In this document: in pieces, positions 40,118 through 50,304 of the stretch
Position numbering within the stretch: position 1 is the stretch's first letter
Layout of the letters: each line of letters opens with the position of its first letter
Source of the DNA: Chloroflexi bacterium bin125
GTDB taxonomy: Bacteria; Chloroflexota; Dehalococcoidia; Bin125
Direction: 5' to 3'
Length of the DNA: 64,000 nucleotides
Assembly: GCA_002239025.1 (NCBI GenBank)
Contig: MPNM01000001.1
Location: forward strand, 62,001 to 126,000
Made by a program: the position numbers and the translations under genes
The notes under the pieces: model-generated
What the model was told of the DNA's origin: nothing
The model's database searches: none
Seen by the model: only the letters and a program-made list of their open reading frames with translations

Positions 40118-40259
40118 ACCGTCGGAACCACTTTACACATATGGGCTACGCTCTCATCAAGTGTCCCTCAAACCACGTGCCTGACGCCGCCCCAACCAGC
40201 AGCGGCTCCCACGCCGCGACTACCGATGAGTGGCAGGCCTGCAAGCGGAGAACCCCCCG

Positions 40260-41210
40260 ATGGACGATCCCCGAACCGTGCTCCTCAGTGTCGTTGCCAA
40301 TGTCGAGCGAGTCATCCTGGGCAAGACCAGCGAGGTACGCCAGGCGGTCGTCGCGCTCGTTGCCGACGGCCACCTGCTGATCGAGGATGTGCCTGGAACC
40401 GGCAAGACCATGCTCGCCCGAGCCCTGGCCGTCTCAACCGGTTGCACCTTCAACCGGATTCAGTTCACGCCTGATCTGTTGCCCTCGGATGTCACCGGCG
40501 TCTCGGTCTACAACCAGAAGACGCAGGACTTCGAGTGGCGTCAAGGGCCGATCTACTCGCAAATCGTGCTCGCCGATGAGATCAACCGCGCCACACCCAA
40601 GACGCAATCGGCGCTGCTGGAAGCGATGGAGGAACGCCAGGTGACGGCCGATGGGGTTACCCGTCAACTGCCGCCGCCATTCATGGTCCTGGCGACGCAG
40701 AACCCGGTCGAGTACGAGGGCACCTTCCCACTGCCCGAGGCGCAGCTCGACCGCTTCCTCCTGCGCATCCACCTGGGCTATCCCGACGCCAACGACGAGG
40801 TCGCCGTGCTGGAAGGACAGCAACAGCAGCACCCAATCGAGTCGCTCGCACCGGTCACGTCGCCGGAGGAAGTCCGCGAGATCCATCGCGTGGCGCGCGA
40901 CATCTGGGTCGACCCGCAGCTCAAGCAATACGCCGTGCAGTTGGTCGCGGCGACCCGCTCGCATGAAGCCGTCTATCTGGGCGCATCCCCTCGAGGTTCG
41001 TTGGCCCTGTTCCGCTGTGCGCAGGCCTCGGCGTTGCTCGCGGGTCGCGACTATGTCATCCCCGACGACATCAAGACACTGGCGCACGCCGCCCTCGGGC
41101 ACCGAATCATCCTGAGCCCCTCAGCACAGGTGCGCAACCAGGATGCGCGGACGGTGATCGACGACGTGCTTGAACGCGTGGCAGTGCCGGGCGCCCGAGT
41201 CGCATCATGA
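40260..41210 (+). CDS. MoxR-family AAA+ ATPase (locus A)
   Basis: [24 protein letters not shown] (Walker A), [77 protein letters not shown]. Confidence 0.96.
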   Translation: MDDPRTVLLSVVANVERVILGKTSEVRQAVVALVADGHLLIEDVPGTGKTMLARALAVSTGCTFNRIQFTPDLLPSDVTGVSVYNQKTQDFEWRQGPIYSQIVLADEINRATPKTQSALLEAMEERQVTADGVTRQLPPPFMVLATQNPVEYEGTFPLPEAQLDRFLLRIHLGYPDANDEVAVLEGQQQQHPIESLAPVTSPEEVREIHRVARDIWVDPQLKQYAVQLVAATRSHEAVYLGASPRGSLALFRCAQASALLAGRDYVIPDDIKTLAHAALGHRIILSPSAQVRNQDARTVIDDVLERVAVPGARVAS

Positions 41211-41263
41211 CTCGCGCGATCATCGGGTCGCTGATCCGCCCGGTGTACAGATCGGACTAGACC

Positions 41264-42718
41264 GTGCGCGGCCGCCATGCAGTCTGGGCAGCCATCACGA
41301 GCCCCTTCCGCAGCGCGTGGCGGGCGACGTTTGGTACACGACGTTCGCTCAGCATCGTGGTCACGCTGACGATCATCGCGTTTGCGGTCGGCTTTGCCTC
41401 CAACTACTGGTTGCCGCAGCGCCTGGGCTACACGCTGCTCTTTGGCATTGTCCTGGCCGGTCTCTGGACCTGGTCGTCGGGACAGGGCGTGCGCGTGCGG
41501 ATGTCCCGCTCGCGAGACCGGGTGCAAGCCGGCGAATCGATCATCGAGCGCTTTGAGGTGATCAACGACTCCGTCATCCCCAAACTCTGGCTCGAGGTCG
41601 AAGAGGCGTCCGATCTCCCCGGTCACACGGCGCAGTTCGTGACATCGCTGGGTCGTTCCAATCATCGCAACTGGCGTGTGCAGACCGCATGTCATCGACG
41701 AGGGCTGTACAACCTCGGACCGATCACGGTGCGCAGTTCTGACCCGTTCGACATCTTCCACCGCGAGTTGCGCTTCGGCCATCGACGCGGCCTCGTCGTC
41801 TACCCGCGAGCGCTGGAGTTGCCTCGCTACTCGGCGCCTCCCGCCAACCTGCCCGGCGAAGGACGGTTCCGCAGGCGCACCCATTATGTGACGCCCAACG
41901 CTTCAGGCATTCGCGACTACGAAGCGGGCGACTCCGTCAACCGGATTCACTGGAAGAGCAGCCTGCGCACCGGATCGCTCAAGGTCAAGACGTTCGAGCT
42001 GGACCCGGCATCGCACCTCTGGGTGATCGTCGATCTCTCAGGCCAGGATCACATCGGCACCGGCGACGATGCCTCGATCGAGACGGCAGTCACCATCGCC
42101 GCATCGGTGGTGCGGCTGTTCATCAACCAGAATCGCTCGGTCGGCCTGATGATGTTCGGCGAGCGCCTGGACGTGATCGAACCCGACCGCGGCTCCCAGC
42201 ACTTCGGACGGATCCTTGAATCGCTCGCCGTCGCCCAGCCGATCGGCACGGTGCCAGTCGCATCGATTCTGTATCAGCAGTCACGTCGCTGGGGTCGGCA
42301 CACGACGGTCATCGTGGTCACCGCGTCGACCGATCCGCGCTGGCAGGGCGCGATTCGCACGTTGACTCACCGCGGCGTCAAGGCGGCTGTGGCAATGATC
42401 GATCTGGAGTCGTGGGGCGGGCGCGGCGGCGCGGCGGCGACGGCGGTCGAGCTGCGGGCGCTGGGTGTGCAGGTCAACCTGATTCGCAAGGGCGATCACA
42501 TTCCTTCCGTCATGGTTGGCCAGATTCCCGGCGGAGCAATGGCCTCAGGCGCGGCCGCTCTCGCCGCTGCGGAGGGCAACGGGACCAACGGCGGCGGCGT
42601 TCCTTCGGCTCAGGCGAACATGCAGATGGAAGAGGTGGTGGCGGAAGCAGACTGGAGTCAGGCCGAGTCCGGCGCTGACGCTCAGGACCCGCAGAGTAAA
42701 GAGACGCTAGTCCAATGA
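41264..42718 (+). CDS. DUF58-domain protein (locus A)
   Basis: TVRSSDPFDIFHRELRF, YVTPNASGIRDYEAGDSVNRIHWKSSLRTGSLKVKTFELDPASHLWVIVDLSG. Confidence 0.9.
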   Translation: MRGRHAVWAAITSPFRSAWRATFGTRRSLSIVVTLTIIAFAVGFASNYWLPQRLGYTLLFGIVLAGLWTWSSGQGVRVRMSRSRDRVQAGESIIERFEVINDSVIPKLWLEVEEASDLPGHTAQFVTSLGRSNHRNWRVQTACHRRGLYNLGPITVRSSDPFDIFHRELRFGHRRGLVVYPRALELPRYSAPPANLPGEGRFRRRTHYVTPNASGIRDYEAGDSVNRIHWKSSLRTGSLKVKTFELDPASHLWVIVDLSGQDHIGTGDDASIETAVTIAASVVRLFINQNRSVGLMMFGERLDVIEPDRGSQHFGRILESLAVAQPIGTVPVASILYQQSRRWGRHTTVIVVTASTDPRWQGAIRTLTHRGVKAAVAMIDLESWGGRGGAAATAVELRALGVQVNLIRKGDHIPSVMVGQIPGGAMASGAAALAAAEGNGTNGGGVPSAQANMQMEEVVAEADWSQAESGADAQDPQSKETLVQ

Positions 42719-45570
42719 GCTCTCGGCCGCCAACCAACGACGGAGCAGACCAGCCGGACACATTGGTCGCCGAGGCCGAGCGCCGATTCTTCGCCCGCCG
42801 AAGCAGCAGAGAGACACTGGTCGTTTCCGGTCAGGAACGAAGACTCACGCTGACACAGCGCGGGCTGGAGACGACGATCACCTTCGGCATTCTGCTGCTG
42901 GTTGCACTCTCGACGGCGAACAGCATCTACATCGCCGGCTGGGTCGATCAGATGCCCGACCTGCGCGTCACCGCCGCCGCCGGCGTGTTGCTGGCGCTGG
43001 GCCTCGGACGTCTGTCATGGCTGCGCTGGCCGTTTGCCATGGTCATCGGCGTGATCATCGGCGGCCTGATCGTCATGGCTCAGATCACCCAGCTCGAGAC
43101 GCTCGGCGGACAGCCGCTGTTCTGGGACAGATTCACCGACTTCGGCTTCCGCTTCCAGGACTGGTTCAAACAGGCCTTCAGCTCCGGTCTGACGACCGAC
43201 AATCTGCCCTTCGTCTTTTTCACCGATGTCTTTGTCTATGTCGGCTCGTTCCTCGGCGCGTACGCAGTTGCTCGCTGGCGTAATGCCTGGGTGGCGATGA
43301 TCTTGCTGGGCGCGTTGCTGGCGGTCAACATCTCCTATCTCTCCGACCGGCAGTGGAATCTGTCTTACGGTTTCTTCCTGACCGGCTCGATGTTGCTGCT
43401 GATGCGCGCTTCGCTGCTGCGCCGGATGGATCGCTGGCGTGCGCAGGGCTCGGCCTATCCCGACTGGATTTCGCTCTCGTTCCTGGGGGCGACGATGTTA
43501 GCCATCGTGCTGCTGCTGACGTTGTCACGAGCAATCCCTCGACCGGACGAATCGCAGGCGCTGGAAGATGCCTGGACGGCGATCGCCAGCCCGTTTGACG
43601 GTCTCAACGACGACTTCCGCCGCATCTTCAGCGGGATTGACTCGCGGCGCGGCGTCCCTGTGCATTCATTCGACGATTTCCTCGTGCTGCAGGGCGATGT
43701 CGACCCCGGAGACGCAATCATCATGCGCGCCGCCGCGACCGAGCCCGGACTGCTGCGCGGCGCGGCCTACGACGAGTACACCGGACGCGGCTGGAGGCAG
43801 TCGCCCTCTGTCTCGCGCACGGTCAGGGAGTTGGAACCGATCAGCGGAAACGCGGCTGCAGACGAGACCTCGGTCGAGAACGAATCCACGGTGATGACCA
43901 GCGAGTATCTGGAACGCCGACCAGTGGCGGCGCAAATCTCGGTGGAGAAATCTCCGGCGGTATTGTTCTCGTTCGGCGCTCCGCTGATCGCCAACAAGGA
44001 CACGCGCGTTGACACCCTGGCATCGGTCGATTTCAGCGTCGACTTCTCCGAACCGGATCGATTCGACGGCACTGATCTCGAGCCCGCCTTGTCGGCCATT
44101 AGCGACCGGATCGCCGTCGCGAATGAAGACCTCGAGGACGAGACGGAGATTCCCTCAGCCGATGAAGTCGCGTCCTACGTGCCCGCGCAGTACACGCTGC
44201 TCGATGTCGACATTGACGCCCGGACCGGCGCCCCGACCGGCCTGCAATTGCGCTCAGTGCCGGAAGAGACCGATGTGCTCTCGCTACGTCCGGCTCAGCG
44301 CCGCGTGCGAGCCGGATTCACCTACCAGATCACCGGCACGGTTTCGGGAGCGAATGAAGTGGCCCTGGCTGAAGCCGGACACAACTACCCGCTCTGGGTC
44401 AGCGAGACGTTCCTGCAGCTTCCCGACTACGACGAAGAGCAACAGGCAAACCTCAGGAGCCTGGTCCAGACCATTGCCCGCAGCTTCAACCTCGGCCCCG
44501 ATCCGATGCGCGACGACAATGGCTACAACCCCTACGCCATCGCGTCTGCCATTGAGGTGTACCTGCGTTCCGCGCCGGCTATCGACGAGAACGGCCGGAT
44601 CGTCCGCGACGACGACGGCGAACCAGTGCCGCTCTATCCGCTGACGACTGAAATCGATCTGCCACCGGCCAAGTCTGACGCCGTCTACTGGTTCCTGTTC
44701 GAGAACATGGATGACGGACGACCGATCGGTGGCTACTACGACTATCACGCCTCGTCGATGGCGGTCCTACTGCGAGTCGCGGGCGTGCCCGCTCGCATCG
44801 CGACCGGATTCGTGCTCAGCGTCAACAACTTCGACGATCGGACCCAGAACTACATCGTCCGCGGACACGATGCCTACGCATGGGTTGAGGTGTATTTCCC
44901 CGACTACGGTTGGGTCGACTTTGACCCCACGCCGAGCACGTCCGCAGATGAGGCACTGGCGGCCATCGCCGGCGGTGTCAGCGGCGGCAGGCGGATCGCC
45001 GCGCAACGCTTGAGCACGCCGCGATTCGATTTGCGCCCAGGTGTCGGCGGAGAGAACCTCGCCGATGTCGTCCTGGACGACATCTTGCAGTACCTCGCTG
45101 CGGGCACATTGCCGGCCGACGCCACGCAGTTTGAGCGTGGCATCAACCAGTGGATCTGGCTGGGCCCCACGATCGCTGCCGCGCTGATGTTCGCCGTGGC
45201 ATTGTTGCTCTGGCTGAGTTGGCGTATCTCGCTGCGCGGTCTCGATCCGACCGCTCGACTCTGGGTTTCGGCGTCGAGATTGGCTCGCTGGATCGGAGTG
45301 CGCGCCGATCCGTCAACGACCCCCCAGGAGCACGCGCGTCAGATCGACACCTTGCTCGGACTCGGCCCGAACGCGCTCGGTCTGGCCAACCACTACACAG
45401 CGACTCGCTTTGGCCGAAAGATCCTCAGTGATGAGGAACGAGACGAGACGATCGACGCTTGGAAGCATCTGCGTCGCAGCCTGATCCGCTATGCCCTGCA
45501 TATTCCGGTCAAACCGCCTACTCCAGAGCCGGAGCCTGAGGCGCCTGCGCCAGCTCCCGCCGGCGACTGA
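42715..45570 (+). CDS. TgpA-like transmembrane transglutaminase-domain protein
   Basis: N-terminal hydrophobic helices; core DYHASSMAVLLRVAGVPARIATGFVLSVNNFDDRTQNYIVRGHDAYAWVEVYFPDYGWVDFDPTPS. The usual CDHF/CxxF-type cysteine is not evident (reads YDYHASS). Confidence 0.88.
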   Translation: MSSRPPTNDGADQPDTLVAEAERRFFARRSSRETLVVSGQERRLTLTQRGLETTITFGILLLVALSTANSIYIAGWVDQMPDLRVTAAAGVLLALGLGRLSWLRWPFAMVIGVIIGGLIVMAQITQLETLGGQPLFWDRFTDFGFRFQDWFKQAFSSGLTTDNLPFVFFTDVFVYVGSFLGAYAVARWRNAWVAMILLGALLAVNISYLSDRQWNLSYGFFLTGSMLLLMRASLLRRMDRWRAQGSAYPDWISLSFLGATMLAIVLLLTLSRAIPRPDESQALEDAWTAIASPFDGLNDDFRRIFSGIDSRRGVPVHSFDDFLVLQGDVDPGDAIIMRAAATEPGLLRGAAYDEYTGRGWRQSPSVSRTVRELEPISGNAAADETSVENESTVMTSEYLERRPVAAQISVEKSPAVLFSFGAPLIANKDTRVDTLASVDFSVDFSEPDRFDGTDLEPALSAISDRIAVANEDLEDETEIPSADEVASYVPAQYTLLDVDIDARTGAPTGLQLRSVPEETDVLSLRPAQRRVRAGFTYQITGTVSGANEVALAEAGHNYPLWVSETFLQLPDYDEEQQANLRSLVQTIARSFNLGPDPMRDDNGYNPYAIASAIEVYLRSAPAIDENGRIVRDDDGEPVPLYPLTTEIDLPPAKSDAVYWFLFENMDDGRPIGGYYDYHASSMAVLLRVAGVPARIATGFVLSVNNFDDRTQNYIVRGHDAYAWVEVYFPDYGWVDFDPTPSTSADEALAAIAGGVSGGRRIAAQRLSTPRFDLRPGVGGENLADVVLDDILQYLAAGTLPADATQFERGINQWIWLGPTIAAALMFAVALLLWLSWRISLRGLDPTARLWVSASRLARWIGVRADPSTTPQEHARQIDTLLGLGPNALGLANHYTATRFGRKILSDEERDETIDAWKHLRRSLIRYALHIPVKPPTPEPEPEAPAPAPAGD

Positions 45571-45611
45571 TTCACTCGTCGTCGCCATTCGTCATCACCA
45601 ATCGAGCGTCA

Positions 45612-47504
45612 TTACCAATCGAGCGGCTGCCCGCCCAACTCCAGACGCCCCGCGGCCAATCGTTCGCCGGGGACCGCGCGTAGCGCGTCGAGCACAGCCA
45701 ACGCCTGCTCGAGACTGGCATTCTCCAGCGGCAGCTCGTCCAGAGCTGCCTGCAGTGCTTGCATCGCCTCCTGACGGCGTTCGATCAGGCTCTCATCTTC
45801 GGCAAACGTCGGTGTCGTCGGCCTGACGCCAGTGGTCTGGCCCGCGGTTGGAGTTCCGTCGTCACTACTGCCGGCTGCCGTCGGTTGAGCGGTGGCCTGT
45901 GCATTCTCGCTCGGTTCGTTGCTGTCCGGCGATTGTGATTCGCCAGGCTGTCCAGATTGCCCCGGCTGTCCTGACTGACTTGCGTCGCCCGGTGAATCGC
46001 CCGCCTGCGATGATTCCTGCTCTTCGTCCGACTCCTCTTGCAATGAGGCGAGAAGTTCATTCACAATTTCCAGGTTGATCTTGGCGTCGAGCAAGCCAGG
46101 CACTTCGCGCAGCGCTTCGATGTAAGCCAGGCGAGCGCCAAGCAGATCGTCGTTCGACCAACGATGATTGCCGGCATGGAACCAGGCCATCGCGCGGATC
46201 TGCGGCTGGTCCGAGCGCAGCGCCGACAGCGTCTCGGTCTCGGCACGGTCGAACTCGCCCAGTTGGTGCAGGGCGCGACCGGCGTTCAGATGCAGACGCG
46301 GATCGATGCCCGCGTCGGTGCGTTGACCCAGTCGTTGTGCCTCGCGCCAGTCTTCCAGCGCCTCGACGTACTCGCCGGCCTCGTAGTGAGCAACGCCCTC
46401 GCGATTGGCCTGCTCAATCCCTGGTCCGCCACATCCACTGGCAAACACGAACGAGGCGGCCAACGCGCCGACTGAGGCCGCACCGAGGCGTCCGCCCAGC
46501 GTGACTCCGAAGACGCGGGCAGCGACTGCACCCAGCAGTACAAACACTGCAATCCCTACGAACCACTGGAATTGCTCAGCCAACGCCGTCTCTTCGACCA
46601 CGACCGGCCGGACCAGGTCGAGAGCTGCCAGGTCCGCGTTCATGCTCGCCATCGTGCCGGGCGCATCGAGCTCGAGGTAGCGGCCACCGCCCGCAGCCGC
46701 GATGCGCTGCAGTTGGGCCGCGTCCAGCCTGGTTACGATCGGCTCACCAGTGCTGGCGTTCAGTTTGAACGTGCCCGACAGTCCCAGAGGAATCCCTGCG
46801 CCCTGCTCCGAGCCCACGCCAACCGCGAAGACCTGCAAGCCCAACCCTCGCGCCGCCGAAGCGGCGGATTCTGCATCACCGGTGTGCGTCTCACCATCGC
46901 TGACGACCGCGATGGCTCCGTTGACACTGTCGACGCCGTCGTCCTCGGAAGCTCGGACGATGGTCGATGCCGCGAGACTGATCGCAGCGGCGATGTCCGA
47001 ACCGGGGCGGACCAGCGCTTCTCCCGGCTGTAGCGCCTCCAGGACCTGCAGCGCCGCCTCATGGTCCCGAGTCAGCGGGAAGCGCAGGAAGGCATCGCCT
47101 GCGAAGATGACCAATCCCACCCGGTCACCGCGTCGGCCATCGATCAGTCGGCGAATCTCCGACTGCGCTGCAAAGAACCGGCTGACCGGTTCGCCGAGGC
47201 CGTCGGCCACGTCCTCAGCCGCCATGCTTTGCGAGACATCCAAGGCGACGACCAGCGAGAAGTCCGACAGTCCCAGCGTCTGTTCCCCGGCGCTCCACAT
47301 CGGTCTTGAGGCGGCTACTGCAATCAGCGCCAGTACGGCAACCAGGAGCGCTCGGGAGATCGCCACACCGCGACGACTCCCGGCCACCTCTGCACCGACG
47401 GCAAGTCGATGTAGCCGCCGAGCTCGCCAGAGCCACCACCAGCCGGCCAACGCGGCGGGGATCAAGACAAGCAACGCAAGCATGGTGGGCGAACCGAGCG
47501 ACAT
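45612..47504 (-). CDS. BatB-like VWA protein fused to a BatC-like TPR domain
   Basis: LVVALDVSQSMAAEDVADG (MIDAS), DRVGLVIFAGDAFLRFPLTRDHEAALQVLEAL; then FVFASGCGGPGIEQANREGVAHYEAGEYVEALEDWREAQRLG (TPR). Start at internal ATG 47504. Confidence 0.88.
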   Translation of the reverse strand: MSLGSPTMLALLVLIPAALAGWWWLWRARRLHRLAVGAEVAGSRRGVAISRALLVAVLALIAVAASRPMWSAGEQTLGLSDFSLVVALDVSQSMAAEDVADGLGEPVSRFFAAQSEIRRLIDGRRGDRVGLVIFAGDAFLRFPLTRDHEAALQVLEALQPGEALVRPGSDIAAAISLAASTIVRASEDDGVDSVNGAIAVVSDGETHTGDAESAASAARGLGLQVFAVGVGSEQGAGIPLGLSGTFKLNASTGEPIVTRLDAAQLQRIAAAGGGRYLELDAPGTMASMNADLAALDLVRPVVVEETALAEQFQWFVGIAVFVLLGAVAARVFGVTLGGRLGAASVGALAASFVFASGCGGPGIEQANREGVAHYEAGEYVEALEDWREAQRLGQRTDAGIDPRLHLNAGRALHQLGEFDRAETETLSALRSDQPQIRAMAWFHAGNHRWSNDDLLGARLAYIEALREVPGLLDAKINLEIVNELLASLQEESDEEQESSQAGDSPGDASQSGQPGQSGQPGESQSPDSNEPSENAQATAQPTAAGSSDDGTPTAGQTTGVRPTTPTFAEDESLIERRQEAMQALQAALDELPLENASLEQALAVLDALRAVPGERLAAGRLELGGQPLDW

Positions 47505-48469
47505 CAGGGCGTCCTCCGCCACCAGGTCGAACGCAGTCCCACCTCAACCACGATCAACAACCCGGCCAACATGAGGAACCAGGGCGCGAGCTCCTGGGTG
47601 GTGAGGAAGATCTCGTCGCCGACACGTTCGCGTTCCAACTCCGAGATCGACCGGTAGGCCTCCGCCAGTTCCCTCGCGTCGGTGGCGCGGAAGTAGACGC
47701 CGCCTGTCTCGTCGGCCATGTAGACCAACGTGAGTTCGTTCAGTGCGACACCAATCTGTTGCGCATTAGTCGGCAGGCCAATCGTGTAGAGGCGCACGCC
47801 GACCGCACGAGCGACCGCCGTCGACTGATTCGGAGTGATGTCGGGCACGTTGTTCTCGCCGTCAGTCAGCACGACGACAATCCGCGAGGCGGCATCCGAG
47901 CCTCTGAGCAGATCGATCGCTTCCATCGTCGCCACGCCCAGCGCTGTGCCGTCGGGGATCAATCCACTGCGGACCGAGACTTCGATCATCTCGTCGATGG
48001 CATCGAGATCGAGTGTCAATGGACTCATGACCAACGCTCGGCGTTGGAACATCACCAATCCGATCCGGTCGGAGCCGTTGGCCTGTCTCTCGGCGACAAA
48101 GGCGCGCGCCACGATTCGTGCCGCTTCCATGCGCGTCTGATCATTGGAGAGCCGGGCCTGGGTCATCGACGATGAGGTGTCCATCACCAGCACGATGTCG
48201 ATGCCCTCGGCTGGCTTAACTGCCTCGACGGTGGTCGCCTGCGGTCTCGCTGCCGCCACGATGAGCAACAGGAGCGCGCCGACTCTGAGCAGCCCAAGCC
48301 AGGGCGCTGCACGCAGTTTGCGGCTTGGACGACTGGCGAGCGGCGGCGCGCCGAAGAGCTGCGGCAGCAAATACCTAGGACGTACGAGGCGCGCCTCGCG
48401 TCGCAGCAGCCAGAGGTAGGGAACCAGGACAACGAGTAACGCGAACAGGGCAGGATCGTCGAATCTCAT
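47504..48469 (-). CDS. BatA-like VWA-domain membrane protein
   Basis: GIDIVLVMDTSSSMTQARLSNDQTRMEAARIVARAFV (MIDAS), IVVVLTDGENNVPDITPNQSTAVARAVGVRLYTIGL; flanking TM segments. Confidence 0.9.
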   Translation of the reverse strand: MRFDDPALFALLVVLVPYLWLLRREARLVRPRYLLPQLFGAPPLASRPSRKLRAAPWLGLLRVGALLLLIVAAARPQATTVEAVKPAEGIDIVLVMDTSSSMTQARLSNDQTRMEAARIVARAFVAERQANGSDRIGLVMFQRRALVMSPLTLDLDAIDEMIEVSVRSGLIPDGTALGVATMEAIDLLRGSDAASRIVVVLTDGENNVPDITPNQSTAVARAVGVRLYTIGLPTNAQQIGVALNELTLVYMADETGGVYFRATDARELAEAYRSISELERERVGDEIFLTTQELAPWFLMLAGLLIVVEVGLRSTWWRRTP

Positions 48470-49350
48470 GACGGCTCACCGTCCGACCAGATCGCCTCGG
48501 CAAGCTGCTGATATCCGTGCAATCGCTCTGCCGTTGGTTGTTCGCCTCCGAACTGCACGCGATCGCAGGCCTCCAAGAGCCTGGTGACTCTCAGGACCAC
48601 GACGCCCGGAGCTCCAGCGGCGGCGAGCGCCGGTCCGATTTCCGAGGATGTCAAGGCTGAGGCGGGTAGCGACCAGTCGCGGCCTAGCCGAGCTCTGACG
48701 GTGGTCGCCAGTTGGCGGCACTGTTCGGCGGCCTCGAGAGAGGAATCCATCGCGAACGACATCTGCGCAGGCAACGACGGCTCCATTGCCTGGGCGCCCT
48801 CAGCGGCAACCTGCGCTCCGCGCCAGCGACGCACCAGCCTGGCCAGGACGAAGCCGAGCCCAATCCCGATGATCGCCACGATCCAGGGTGCAAACGTACG
48901 GCCCTCGCCGGCCAACAGGTCGGGACCACTGAGCGGTCGCGGTTCGGTTTCACCGTCGAGCACTGAGGCAATCCCGATCGTCACTGGATCGAGTGGCACT
49001 TCACTCAGAGACTGGTCCGCGCCGAGCACTGGAATCGGTGGCAGCTCGACTTCGAACTGACCTGAGGTGAACGCCCGCGTCTGGAACAGCACCAGCGTTT
49101 GTGTTTCGCTCAGCTTCGAGATCACCGGCGCAGAGGGTTCCATCCCTCCCATCTGCACGACCGAGCCGTCCATCAACACTTGCGCTCCGGCCTCGTGTGA
49201 GAGAGCGACTCGGATCTCCACGGGGTCGCCGACCGTCAGTTCACCGTCTGGGAGGACCTGCACGTCGACCGCAGGCTCCTGCGCTTTCACTGCGGCCGGG
49301 AGCAGTATTGCGGCGGCGATGAGCAGGGCGAGCAGAGTACGGCGACTCAT
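48466..49350 (-). CDS. BatD/DUF4381-like membrane protein
   Basis: N-terminal signal, VGDPVEIRVALSHEAGAQV beta-rich domain, single central TM (FAPWIVAIIGIGLGFVLARLVRRWR); position in Bat operon. Confidence 0.65.
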   Translation of the reverse strand: MSRRTLLALLIAAAILLPAAVKAQEPAVDVQVLPDGELTVGDPVEIRVALSHEAGAQVLMDGSVVQMGGMEPSAPVISKLSETQTLVLFQTRAFTSGQFEVELPPIPVLGADQSLSEVPLDPVTIGIASVLDGETEPRPLSGPDLLAGEGRTFAPWIVAIIGIGLGFVLARLVRRWRGAQVAAEGAQAMEPSLPAQMSFAMDSSLEAAEQCRQLATTVRARLGRDWSLPASALTSSEIGPALAAAGAPGVVVLRVTRLLEACDRVQFGGEQPTAERLHGYQQLAEAIWSDGEPS

Positions 49351-50297
49351 TGTCGATTCCGCCGCTGTCGGAACAGACCAACAACCTCTGGTACCCAGTC
49401 GTAGTCAGTCGAGATCATCACCGCGTCGCAGCCGCATTGCCTCAGGCGCTGGAGCATGCCCTGTTGCTCGGATTCCAACTCCTGCTGTTGAATCCGGGAG
49501 GTTTCCTGGTCGGCGAGCACCATGTCGCCGCGCTCGGCTCCGCCCCAATGGACGATTGACTGCTTCGTTGCTTCGGTCAGAGCTGTTTCGCGACTGTCAC
49601 GGACGCAGATCGCGACTACGTCGTGACGTCGGCTGAGCTGCGCCATCGCCGGCTCCCAGACGTGATCCGGGTGCGTGGCGATGAAGTCGGAGATTACGAT
49701 GACCACACCGCGCCGCCGCATGACGCGACCGGCATAGCGCAGAGCCCGGGCCATCTCGGTGCGACCTCCGGCGCGGAGGGTCAAGAGGTCGCGCAGGATG
49801 CGCAGCACATGGCTCGACCCCTTGGCCGGCGCCACGGCGAGCACGACGTCGTTGGCAAATGCTGCGAGCCCAACCAGGTCATTCGAACCTGCGGCAGCCA
49901 GTCCGAGCACGCCGGCGATCTCGACCGAGCGATCACGAACCGATGGTCCCGTGGCGGCGAAGCCCATCGAGCCCGAGACATCGACGAGCACGAGCACCGT
50001 CTGCTCGCGTTCCTCGACGTAGCGGCGCACCACCGGCGAGCGCAGCCGCGCAGTCGCTTTCCAGTCGATGGCGCGCACGTCATCGCCGGGCGAGTAGGGC
50101 TGCAGTTCTGCGAATTCGAGGCCGCGCCCACGGAAGGCCGTCCGATACTCGCCCGCGAACGCATCACGCAACGCGCGTCGCGCGCGGATTTCAATGTGGC
50201 GAACCTGCTGGCGCACTTCGTCCAGTGATGGCGACGTCGGTTCCGCCTCCGGGATGGGAGGAGCGATCCACTCTCGTAAGCGCTGAAGCCGCGGCAT
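49347..50297 (-). CDS. DUF58-domain protein (locus B)
   Basis: RALRDAFAGEYRTAFRGRGLEFAELQPYSPGDDVRAIDWKATARLRSPVVRRYVEEREQTVLVLVDVSGSM. Confidence 0.94.
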   Translation of the reverse strand: MPRLQRLREWIAPPIPEAEPTSPSLDEVRQQVRHIEIRARRALRDAFAGEYRTAFRGRGLEFAELQPYSPGDDVRAIDWKATARLRSPVVRRYVEEREQTVLVLVDVSGSMGFAATGPSVRDRSVEIAGVLGLAAAGSNDLVGLAAFANDVVLAVAPAKGSSHVLRILRDLLTLRAGGRTEMARALRYAGRVMRRRGVVIVISDFIATHPDHVWEPAMAQLSRRHDVVAICVRDSRETALTEATKQSIVHWGGAERGDMVLADQETSRIQQQELESEQQGMLQRLRQCGCDAVMISTDYDWVPEVVGLFRQRRNRQ

Positions 50298-50304
50298 GGC
50301 AGAC

